This document shows, piece by piece, positions 45,647 to 56,700 of a DNA stretch of 64,000 nt. The stretch's first letter is position 1. Each line of letters opens with the position of its first letter. The stretch comes from Beroe forskalii (taxonomy: Eukaryota; Ctenophora; Nuda; Beroida; Beroidae). The notes below the pieces were generated by a model, which saw nothing but the letters and a program-made list of their open reading frames with translations, did no database searches and was not told the DNA's origin. Both the position numbers and the translations under genes were made by a program. The DNA lies in contig WFMF01000025.1 in the NCBI GenBank assembly GCA_011033025.1, positions 297,018 to 361,017 of the forward strand, in the 5' to 3' direction.

Positions 45647-48600
45647 ATGCTGGAGTTCGGTGAAGCAGGTGTTTCACCCACCACAGTTACTGACAGACCC
45701 CATTATTGGATCACGTTCAGCGAAGGGGTGAGTTATTTCAAACACAAGGAAATTGCTTTTCCTATCAGTATCAGCATTATTATCGCATATATCTGCATGT
45801 ATTTGGATTGATATTGATTCTACTTAATACTAAATTTTTCTCAGATGGGTATCAAAAACTCCGAAGAAAGTTCTGTGATGAGACCTATGATATTTTGAAC
45901 ACTTACTAAGCTTACCGGGTCCCATCTGTTCTTGTCCATACTTTTGGCATTCATAGTTTCCTGACTTTAAGGCCTTTGTACGTAAGCGTTATGCAATGAT
46001 GATTTGATATTGAGTTAGAGATCGTAGGTCCAGCCAAATTATTCACAATATTTTGAACACTCACATCCAAGGGCCTACTGGTTGACTATTTCCTCATATC
46101 CCAGGGTCTACTGGTTGACTTTTTCCTCTTATCCCAGGGTCTACTAGTTGACTATTTCCTCATATCCCAAGGTCTACTGGTTGACTATTTCCTCATATCC
46201 CAGGGTCTGCTGGTTGACTATTTCCTCACATCCCAGGGTCTACTGGTTGACTATTTCCTCACATCCCAGGGTCTGCTGGTTGACTATTTCCTCACATCCC
46301 AGGGTCTGCTGGTTGACTATTTCCTCACATCCCAGGGTCTACTGGTTGACTATTTCCTCACATCTCAGGGTCTGCTGGTTGACTATTTCCTCACCTCCCA
46401 GGGTCTACTGGTTGACTATTTCCCCACATCCCAGGGTTTACTGGTTGACTATTTCCTCACATCCCAGGGTCTACTGGTTGACTATTTCCTCACATCCCAG
46501 GGTCTACTGGTTGACTATTTCCTCACATCCCAGGGTCTACTGGTTGACTATTTCCTCACATCCCAGGGTCTGCTGGTTGACTATTTCCTCACCTCCCAGG
46601 GTCTACTGGTTGACTATTTCCTCATATCCCAGGGTCTACTGGTTGACTATTTCCTCACATCCCAGGGTCTGCTGGTTGACTATTTCCTCACATCCCAGGG
46701 TCTGCTGGTTGACTATTTCCTCACATCCCAGGGTCTATTGGTTGACTATTTCCTCATATCCCAGGGTCTGCTGGTTGACTATTTCCTCACATCCCAGGGT
46801 CTACTGGTTGACTATTTCTTCACATCCCAGGGTCTACTGGTTGACTATTTCTTCACATCCCAGGGTATGCTGGTTGACTATTTCCTCACATCCCAGGGTC
46901 TACTGGTTGACTATTTCCTCATATCCCAGGGTCTGCTGGTTGACTATTTCCTCACATCCCAGGGTCTGCTGGTTGACTATTTCCTCATATCCCAGGGTCT
47001 GCTGGTTGACTGTTTCCTCACATCCCAGGGTCTGCTGGTTGACTATTTCCTCATATCCCAGGGTCTACTGGTTGACTATTTCCTCATATCCCAGGGTCTA
47101 CTGGTTGACTATTTTCTCACATCCCAGGGTCTACTGGTTGACTGTTTCCTCACATCCCAGGGTCTGCTGGTTGACTATTTCCTCATATCCCAGGGTCTAC
47201 TGGTTGACTTTTTCCTCACATCCCAGGGTCTACTGGTTGACTATTTCCTCACATCCCAGGGTCTACTGGTTGACTATTTCCTCACATCTCAGGGTCTGCT
47301 GGTTGACTATTTCCTCACATCCCAGGGTCTGCTGGTTGACTATTTTCTCATCCCAGGGTCTGCTGGTTGACTATTCCTCATCCAGGTCTACTGGTTGACT
47401 ATTTCCTCCTCCAGGGTCTACTGGTTGACTATTTCCTCACATCCCAGGGTCTACTGGTTGACTATTTCCTCATATCCCAGGGTCTACTGGTTGACTGTTT
47501 CCTCACATCCCAGGGTCTGCTGGTTGACTATTTCCTCATATCCCAGGGTCTACTGGTTGACTGTTTCCTCACCTCCCAGGGTCTACTGGTTGACTATTTC
47601 TTCACATCCCAGGGTCTACTGGTTGACTATTTCCTCACCTCCAGGGGTCTACTGTTGACTATTTCCTCATATCAGGGTCTGCTGGTTGACTGTTTCACAT
47701 CCCAGGGTCTGCTGGTTGACTATTTCCTCATATCCCAGGGTCTACTGGTTGACTGTTTCCTCATCCCAGGGTCTGCTGGTTGACTATTTCCTCATATCCA
47801 GGGTCCTACTGGTTGACTATTTCCTCATATCAGGGTCTACTGGTTGACTATTTTCTCATCCAGGGTCTACTGGTTGACTATTTCCTCATCCAGGGTCCAC
47901 TGGTTGACTATTTCCTCATATCCCAGGGTCTGCTGGTTGACTATTTCCTCATCCATGATCCCAGGGTCTACTGGTTGACTATTTCCTCACATCCCAGGGT
48001 CTGCTGGTTGACTATTTCCTCATATCCCAGGGTCTACTGGTTGACTGTTTCCTCATCCAGGGTCTGCTGATTTGACTATTTCCTCATATCCCAGGGTCTA
48101 CTGGTTGACTATTTCTCATATCCCAGGGTCTACTGGTTGACTATTTTCTCACATCCCAGGGTCTACTGGTTGACTATTTCCTCATCCAGGGTCTACTGGT
48201 TGACTATTTCCTCATCCCAGGGTCTACTGGTTGACTATTTCCTCATCCCAGGGTCTACTGGTTGACTATTTCCTCATCCCAGGGTCTACTGGTTGACTAT
48301 TTCCTCACATCCCAGGGTCTATTGGTTGACTATTTCCTAACATCCCAGGGTCTGCTGGTTGACTATTTCCTCTCATCCCAGGGTCTACTGGTTGACTATT
48401 TCCTCACATCCCAGGGTCTATTGGTTGACTATTTCCTCACATCCCAGGGTCTACTGGTTGACTATTTCCTCATATCCCAGGGTCTACTAGTTGACTATTT
48501 CCTCACATCCCAGGGCCTACTGGTTGACTATTTCCTCATATCCCAGGGTCTGCTGGTTGACTATTTCCTCATATCCCAGGGTCTGCTGGTTGACTATTTC

Positions 48601-50088
48601 CTCTTCGTGTTCATCCTGCTGATGTTTGTGGTGGGAGTGATCTGTAACAGTCTCGTGCTGCACACCTTCCAATCCCACGCCTACCGCAGTGGTAAGGTCC
48701 TCTTCAGTCATCTCTGTGTCACAGATCTCTTAACCGAAATCACACAGGTATGTTATTGTGTCTTTCTGTTACTGCTCGGATTTTGCTATTTTCTATGTTC
48801 GAATTTCGGCAAACTCAATGAAACGTTTGAATCCAGGATTTCGGATCATTTTCCTACTATATTTCTTATGAAATTATCAATTAGGTCGGATCATAAGCAC
48901 TATTAATAAGTTAATAAGACTACATGCTTTACCTATGGACCACGGACGGAAGTTCGACACCTTGGAATTCGACAGCCAGAAAGTTAGAAAATCTCACAGC
49001 CTTTCGAACTTCTCCTCGCCAACAGACTGAAGTCCGACAGCCCTCAAGCGCAAGTGTGTCGGACCTCCGAGTTGTCGAACTTCCATCCCCAAATCCGCTT
49101 CATTTCATCACCCACTTCAATTAACACTCTTGTATGTAGTTGACCCGCTCTTCCTCCCCCTGTCAGGCCCCTACCGCTATCACCCACTTCATCTACCAAT
49201 CGCTCCCTCCAGCATCCTGTGCCTCTTCTCAGGCTTCATGTTCGATGTGCTTACCCTCACTTCTCTCTTCCTCACTGCAGGTTATGTGTGGACTTTTGAG
49301 GCAGTAATGACTGAATAAGGTAGAATTCAGTTATAAATTGAGTTTCCCATCAATTTTTACCTTAAAATGATGGGCTTAACAAGTTAGAAGCTTATATCTC
49401 CAGAATTGTGGCCATATTGGCCGAAAATAGGTCAACGCCACTGTGGTGCACTCGCTCTGCATGGCCATCGTCATTTTCATTTAATCTTAAAAACTAAAAA
49501 TGATCAGCTCGTTGGGAACATCCATGGAACCTAATGTGATTAAAATCCCATTGATTGTTTCAGTTTGCTGTGTTGACAGGACGTTGGCCCTCACAAAGCC
49601 TATCCAATACAAGAACCTGATGAGTAGGAGTGTTACTATCAGCGCCGCTACTGGTAATACCATCTTCTGATGCTTAGTTGATTCTCTCACTGTCCATCTC
49701 TTCACGGAGAATTAGACCTTAACTGCTTTAGAGATATCTCCACAGATGGATGACATTCTAACAAGCTGACCGGCTGTTACAAATCGCTGTTCTCTCTGAA
49801 TTTGACTTTAGTTGAATGTAGTCCCTCGTGAGAATGACGCGCCGCACGCTAATTCTCAACCGCTGGCGCCTTGGCTGCGGGTACCAGTCAATCTCTGTAT
49901 CTCGTGAGACTATGACTATCTGTTAGTGTGGATATATGATCATACTCTGCTCTCAACCACCCTTCAATTCAGGGAGCTGGTTGCTGTCTGGCGCCATCAT
50001 CAGTGGCTTTGTAGCCACGTTTATTATCGAGGAGGGCGAGTGGAAAGTGTACAAGAACTACAGTAACCTCGCTCTGTGCGACCCCCAG
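45647..50088 (+). CDS. class A (rhodopsin-like) GPCR, TM1-TM4 exons; downstream exons not found
   Basis: Plasma-membrane heterotrimeric G-protein-coupled receptor. Exons read: 45647-45727 (start, 27 codons, to SEG), 48580-48747 (TM1 with GVICNSLVL, TM2 start with SHLCVTDLL), about 49167-49280 (TM3, ILCLFSGFMFDVLTLTSLF), 49564-49653 (CCVDRTLALTKPIQYKNL, the DRY-equivalent and intracellular loop 2) and 49973-50088 (TM4, then the second extracellular loop with CDPQ). Conserved N of TM1, D of TM2, C at the start of TM3 and DR at its end are all visible. The VDRTLALTKP pattern resembles prostanoid-type receptors, but this is only a lead. The junction from 48747 (phase 0) to the TM3 exon (phase 1) does not fit, so a small exon or an indel is missing. 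TM5-TM7 were not found, although a possible C-tail exon lies at 52199-52304. The intron before the TM1 exon is mostly a 33-bp array. Confidence 0.72.
46070..48600 (+). repeat. 33-bp array copying the acceptor and start of the GPCR TM1 exon
   Basis: About 75 units of 33 bp. Each reads CCCAG, then GGTCTACTGGTTGACTATTT, then CCTCACAT or CCTCATAT. The last unit is the true exon start (GGTCTGCTGGTTGACTATTT encoding GLLVDYF), preceded by the acceptor ATATCCCAG. Each unit therefore carries a pyrimidine-rich tract and CAG acceptor, and is open in the TM1 frame. Long open frames through the array (416 and 214 residues) are repeat translations, though in-frame use of an upstream acceptor would be possible. 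Confidence 0.92.
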
Positions 50089-50459
50089 GTGAGCCCCACA
50101 ACACTCAACCAATCAGCGCGGAGTGTCTTGCAAATCACTCACATTGATTGGTAAAACCTCAAAGCACTATGAGTGGAGTGCTTTTTTAGTATAATTTATT
50201 TTTCATGTATTTAAATTTTGAGACGAGCTCCGTTCGTTGATATGATATAGTAATACGAGAATCTCCATGGCCTATTTTTCCTGCTCAACCAATAGTAAGG
50301 GTACAAAAACGCCGTATTAGTTGAGCTGAAGTTAAATATTAATGCAATTTAAAGCATGGGGGAAATGTTTTTGAATTTCTTTTTAATGTAATTTAAACCT
50401 TGCATAAATCCATAAGATTTTCAGCTAAAGATGAAAGGATACTAATGATAGAATATTTT

Positions 50460-51190
50460 CATATTTATAAATATCGGGAACTGGTGGATACTGGGTGGAT
50501 ACTAATGGTAACTGTGGATACTAATGGTAACTGGGTGGATACTAATGGTAACTGCGGATACTAATGGTAACTGGGTGGATACTAATGGTAACTGTGGATA
50601 CTAATGGTAACTGGGTGGATACTAATGGTAACTGTGGATACTAATGGTAACTGTGGATACTAATGGTAACTGTGGATACTAATGGTAACTGGGTGGATAC
50701 TAATGGTAACTGGTGGATACTAATGGTAACTGGGTGGATACTAATGGTAACTGTGGATACTAATGGTAACTGGGTGGATACTAATGGTAACTGGGTGGAT
50801 ACTAATGGTAACTGGGTGGATACTAATGGTAACTGGGTGGATACTAATGGTAACTGGGTGGATACTAATGGTAACTGGGTGGATACTAATGGTAACTGGG
50901 TGGATACTAATGGTAACTGGGTGGATACAACGACTAATGGTTACTGGGTGGATACTAATGGTAACTGTGGATACTAATGGTAACTGGGTGGATACTAATG
51001 GTAACTGGGTGGATACTAATGGTAACTGTGGATACTAATGGTAACTGGGTGGATACTAATGGTAACTGGGTGGATACTAATGGTAACTGGGTGGATACTA
51101 ATGGTAACTGGGTGGATACTAATGGTAACTGGGTGGATACTAATGGTAACTGGGTGGATACTAATGGTAACTGGGAGGATACTAATTTAA
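50460..51190. repeat. 21-bp minisatellite (GTGGATACTAATGGTAACTG core)
   Basis: About 35 copies of a 20-21 bp unit, GTGGATACTAATGGTAACTG(G), downstream of the last GPCR exon found. The VDTNGNW-period open frames are repeat translations. Confidence 0.9.
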
Positions 51191-51299
51191 CTGAGTATGG
51201 GGTTTTACTGAGCTACAGGGGCTCGCAAGTTGTGGTAACTAATTTCTAAAATTCACATTTGTGCACAGCTATTCTGGTTTTTTGCAAATAAATTTTATC

Positions 51300-51720
51300 T
51301 CGTGGATACTTTTTATTTTAGTATCACCCAGTTACTCACTCAGTTACCATAGTTACCATTAGTTACCATTAGTTACCAAATTTGGGCTCCAGTATCCACG
51401 AAAATTGATTTTTACAAAGTGGTGGTAACTGATGGATACTAATTCGTCCGTGGATACTAATGGATACTAAATGGTGACTAACGGCAATTTTTGGTATCCG
51501 TGGTAACTGGGTGGATACTAAATGGTAACTGATGGTAACTAATGGTAACTAATGGATACTAATTTAGTATCCACGGTGGATACTATTTTAGAAAAATTAG
51601 CCACCAGTATCCATTAGTATCCGTGGATACTAAATCTGAAATTTAGTATCCACCCAGTATCCACCCAGTATCCACCCAGTTACCACGGATACTAATGGTA
51701 ACTAATGGATACTAATTTTC
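51300..51720. repeat. degenerate mixed-orientation extension of the GGATACTAATGGTAACT array
   Basis: Words of the neighbouring array in both orientations (AGTTACCATTAGTTACCAT, TAGTATCCACCCAGTATCC, GGATACTAATGGTAACTAA) are interleaved over about 400 bp. The arrangement suggests inverted duplication of parts of the array. Confidence 0.7.
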
Positions 51721-53716
51721 ATCATGTTCCTGTGGTACAACATTGCCTTCACAAGGTGTGCCGGCCTGATTAACTTCGAGACACTTTGACTCATGGCTTC
51801 ACAGTTACAGATATGGGAATACGGGATGAATAGGAATACATAAATATTGCGGCAATAATAATCGCGTCAAATTTCTATAATCAATGTGTCAAATATCAAG
51901 ATATCAATATCTATACTAAGTGAAATTCTATAACAGGTGCCTATCTCAGTATCTTGAGCCGATGACAATCCAGACACTAGGTCACGTATAACGAGTTCTA
52001 ACGCACACACACAAACTATAGCAACGATGTGGGAGTAGCAACACAAAATGTCAGTTGGCGTATCCAATTACATTCTGACAGTTGATAGGCCGCAATAAAT
52101 TGTACGACTTCAGCACCTCTGAATATGACAGGGCAGTACGTAGGCATATGATATGCTCCATGTACTTCACTTGAAAGCTTCAAGATCGGTTTGGGCAGGT
52201 TCCTTGAGCAGTTCCCGGACACGCCACCTGTTCCGGGGTACACAGCTATGAACAACAACTCATTGCTGAGCTGGAAGGAGACGCGCATGACGCAGATGTC
52301 CTGAGCACGCCCAGTCAAACAACCCTAAACGTACCTAAACGTACGTACGAAAATAGAATCACAAAGGAGAATTGAAAACAGATTAGGATAATATCGTATT
52401 CGTTTGCAAACAGGGTTTGTCATCTCAGCTCTGAGCTTCGGTCATTTGCGAATCCTGTAAACAGGAAAAGAAACAGAAAATTCGAAAAGTTGACAGTTGA
52501 ATTGAAATGATTAAATTTATAACACGATCAAACAATCTCGATAAGTTCTGCCATGACGAGTGACGACGCGACGTAACCGGGGACATGACTTGAATGAATG
52601 AATTAATGAAGTCCAATAAATTAAAATGCCGCGCGCGCAATGATGCGCGCGCGTTTAATTATCCAAATTTGCGCAAAGTTATTGCTATTCAAACGATAGT
52701 TTTAAATGCGCGGCGTAAATACTCATCAAAGAATACATGGACGGTCAGACATATGGCAGGTGTCGCCACCTCGAGAAATGAGAATTCTTCTGAAATTTCC
52801 GATCGCGCGGCGCCATGTACGTAGGTGAATATACTGTTAAATCAGTATCACACGCGTACAAATTGTGGTTTTGTGGAAATTGCAGACACTGATCTCAGAG
52901 GTGGCGACACCTCAGTAGTAAGTAATGTGAAAAAGACAAAATATTTTGCATTTTACTTAATAATTTGACGAACATTGCCCGTCCAATTTATAGCTGAATA
53001 GAGGACAACTTTAAAAAAGCTGACGTGTGCGCGGCGCGTTTCGCGACGCCCCTGGTTCCTGGGGGAAACGTGCCAGCCGCTTGACGCTTCAGCTTCGCCG
53101 TTCTTGTCAGTGGGAGTCTGGGACTATAGTCAAGCCATAGCCATTAAAAGTTTCAATCAATTTCATTTTAAATTTTCATCTGATAAATTTCGAAATCGAA
53201 TGATTGAGGAAGTTAAAAGCAAATAAAACTATTTTAATTTTTAGTAACTGTAAAATTGCAAAATGTTTAAATTCTCTCATTATTAATCATGATTCAACTG
53301 CGGTCATTTTTATGTCGATTATATTATTATCATAATATAATTTGCCTTCACAATACTAGTACTAAAAATACAAAAATCATGATCCAAAGAAATTCTATCA
53401 TGATAAAATGAACATGATCGAATGAAATTAAAATAATGAAATTAAAATAATGATAAATATAAATAAATATCAAAATCGAATATCGGTCTCAAATTAACTC
53501 CCAAAATAATTATCGGCAGCGTTTATTAAGGGCCATCCTTTTCTTATTATATAGGTCACGAAAAGCCGGTAAGATTAACTTTAAGACGATGATTCGCAGT
53601 TTATATCATTAATTATTAATATTTGGAGTACAGTGTAGATAGAATTAAGTCCAGTTCTCCGAGAGCTACTTTAGGAGGATCCCACAGGGCTACAGGCCGC
53701 AGGGCTGCTCATCTTC
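51721..53716. other. otherwise gene-free stretch
   Basis: Apart from the possible exon at 52199-52304 nothing is recognised. A GC palindromic patch (GCGCGCGCAATGATGCGCGC) lies at about 52631. The ABCG stop codon region starts at 53717. Confidence 0.4.
52199..52304 (+). CDS. possible C-terminal exon (34 codons to a stop)
   Basis: After TTTGGGCAG a phase-1 exon would read FLEQFPDTPPVPGYTAMN and continue NNSLLSWKETRMTQMS to a stop at 52302-52304. The composition (Ser/Thr/Pro, hydrophilic) is plausible for a GPCR cytoplasmic tail and the orientation matches the upstream receptor exons. No homology was recognised and TM5-TM7 are not located between, so it may be chance. Confidence 0.2.
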
Positions 53717-56700
53717 TCATCTCCTCACTCGGCACATGAGACAGCTCCACGCAAAGATGCACATCACAGCTCCAAAGATGCAGAGAGCGGCCATGTTAGG
53801 CCACCACATCGTGCCCTGAAAAGCGCGAGTCAAATCATTGAATGTGAAACAGGGTGATCAATAGAGTGGTGTCAGGATGATCAATGCACCGGTGTCAGAG
53901 TGATGAATGGACTGGTGTCAGGGTGATCAATAGACTGGTGTCAGGGTGATGAATAAACTGGTGTCAGGATGATCAATAGACTGGTGTCAGGGTGATGAAT
54001 AAACTGGTGTCAGGTTGATCGATAGACTGGTGTCAGAGTGATCAATACACTGGTGTCAGGGTGATGAATAAACTGGTGTCAGGATGATCAATAGACTGGT
54101 GTCAGGGTGATGAATAAACTGGTGTCAGGTTGATCGATAGACTGGTGTCAGAGTGATCAATACACTGGTGTCAGAGTGATAAATAAACTGGTGCCAGGGT
54201 GATCAATAGACTGGTGTCAGGGTTATCAATATACTGGTGTCAGGGTGATCAAAAGACTGGTGTCAGAGTGATCAATAAACTGGTGTCAGGTTGATCGATA
54301 GACTGGTGTCAGAGTGATCATTACACTGGTGTCAGAGTGATTTCACTGTAGATGGTAAATTTACAGTAAACATGACCAGGAATACTGGAAGAGTCCAGGC
54401 TTGTTGGTATGAAAAGGTTGCAATATAGCAATATAAGTCCGTATACCAGTGCAGGGTCCACACACTTACGGGATCAATTCCATAGCGGAGCAGAACATCA
54501 GTTCCGTTGTTGAAGAAACAAGGGTGGGGGCCCGGACAATCTGAGGAAAGTGAATCCAATAAAATAGGTGGAACTGGCATATGAGATTCAAAGATAAAAT
54601 TTTATCAGTTATCTCCGAAAAAAAAAAAAAAAAAAAAAAAAAAACTTTCCAATCTCAATAAAAATACTTGTTAGTGAATGGCAATCTTGGAGCTTTGAAG
54701 GGCAGCCAACCTATGTCGAGTCCCTGGAACTCGTTTATCATGAGCATGTCAAAGCCGTATCTAATCCAGGAGATATACTTGACAGGGAGGAAATAGATGG
54801 GGGTGGACCTAAAAGTGAACATTATTAGTACTTTGAAGAGTTGTGAATTATCACAAAAGATGAATCAGTTCGATAGATTATCTGGAACTTGAACTTAACA
54901 TTTAGCTTAGACACTTAAAAAAGTCACAAGTTCCAGCTAACAAATCACATAGAAATCAACTCACTCGTCGTTTTGGTAGAGCCCCCCAAAGAGGAAGAAA
55001 GGCATGATAATGGGGGCGGTGAGGGCTCCTGCTATCCGCACATCACCAGTCCACGCAGAGAGGAACCAGCCCAGACCGGTGGAGGACCACGAGATTCCGA
55101 TACAAGCTAGGACGGAGATGAAGAACGCACTCACTGAATTCTTCAGACCTGCGGATCAGTGGTGTCAAGGATAACCGTAAGTCGGCAAAGTAGTGTCAAA
55201 GATAACCGTAGTCCGATAAAGTGGTGTCAAGGATTACCTTAGTCCGACAAAGTAGTGTCAAGGATTATCGTAGTCCGAAAAAGTGGTGTCAAGGATTACG
55301 TAGTCCGAAAAAGTGGTGTCAAGGATAACCATAGTCCGAAAAAGTGATGTCAAGGATTACGTAGTCCAAAATAAGCGGTGTCAAAATATCCATAACGGGA
55401 CTAATGCCACTGGTGTGACAGAAAGTCAAAAACCTATCATGAAGTAGCAGATAGCGAGCTGCAGTAGCGGCAAGCCCACCAGATAGGGAATCTCAGCAAA
55501 TATCTTGGAGAGGAAGTAGGGAACTGTTGTGTACATTCCATTCTGATACTCCCTCTTCACTACAGGCAGCTCCAGAGGGATGGACTACGGGGGGTCAGGG
55601 TTAGAGAGGATTGGAATTCAGGAGATATTGAAGTTAAAACATTAAATAATGCATGTATGGATTTTTTTTTGATAATTTCTGATTCATTCGTCAGTTTTAT
55701 TGATAAGCTTACTGCGTTACTTGCAACCCAGGCTACTACATCTTGGCAATAAATTGGCTTGGACAGTGTGTTCGAATAGATTGGGCTATAGAAGAATAGA
55801 ACTAGAAGGAATATTAAGACTAACCATGGTCTGAATGAAGACGTTTCCGAATGTGAAGTACACCACGATGTTGAAGAGGACTCCGCTCTTGTTTTGTGCA
55901 GCGGTCTGATCATTCTTAGTGTCGTAATACGCCAATCCGCACAGCAAACCAACTATCTGCAGAGCACATTAAGGTTAAATTGGGAGGGTGAAGTTCGGAG
56001 GATTTAGGAGGGACAGGGTAAAATTTGCCAATTTTGCTCAACCTCAAGTACTCCAGTATTTCAAGACCCGCTCACTTGAACTATCGGCTCATGACAGGCT
56101 GCCCTCTGACGGTGTACTCACAATGGTCTGGACTATGCGTGTCCTCTGACGGTATACTCACAATGGTCTGGACTATCCGAGTCCTCTGACGGTGTACTCA
56201 CAATGGTCTGGACTATGCGAGTCCTCTGACGGTGTACTCACAATGGTCTGGACTATGCGAGTCCGGGTGTAGGCGGGGTTCCTCACGGTGTTAAGGAAGC
56301 TCCTCTTGAAGTTCTCACCAACTTGGCGCCAAGTTGACGACCTGATCTCACTTCCACTGATGGGGAGATTCTGTTAATCTACAAAACACAACACAGAGTT
56401 GCAGTGATTCTATCAATTCATGACTCAATTCATGTCTTAATTCATGTTTGAACAATATGTATTTTCTGAATGTTGTCAGAACTCATTATTCTTAAAAATC
56501 AGTGAGAAAATGATGTTATAGTAGCTTACTCGATTTCAGTTCTTCCAAAGCCGTCGTTGGAAAGCCCTATCGTCATCTGCACCTTTTTGTAGTCTTCAGA
56601 TCTTTTGTAGTAGTCTATCATTCTCTGAAGTTGAGCGGTATGACTCATGGGTTTGATTTGTCAGCATTTTAATAGAAAAATTATCTACTAATTTTTCATA

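Noticed and set aside
46148-47398. 416-residue open frame
   Set aside because: Translation of the 33-bp array with an 11-residue period; the frame breaks at indels in the array.
51721-51790. Possible TM segment (IMFLWYNIAFTR) of the GPCR
   Set aside because: No splice acceptor in the right phase and an early stop; cannot be assigned to TM5-TM7.
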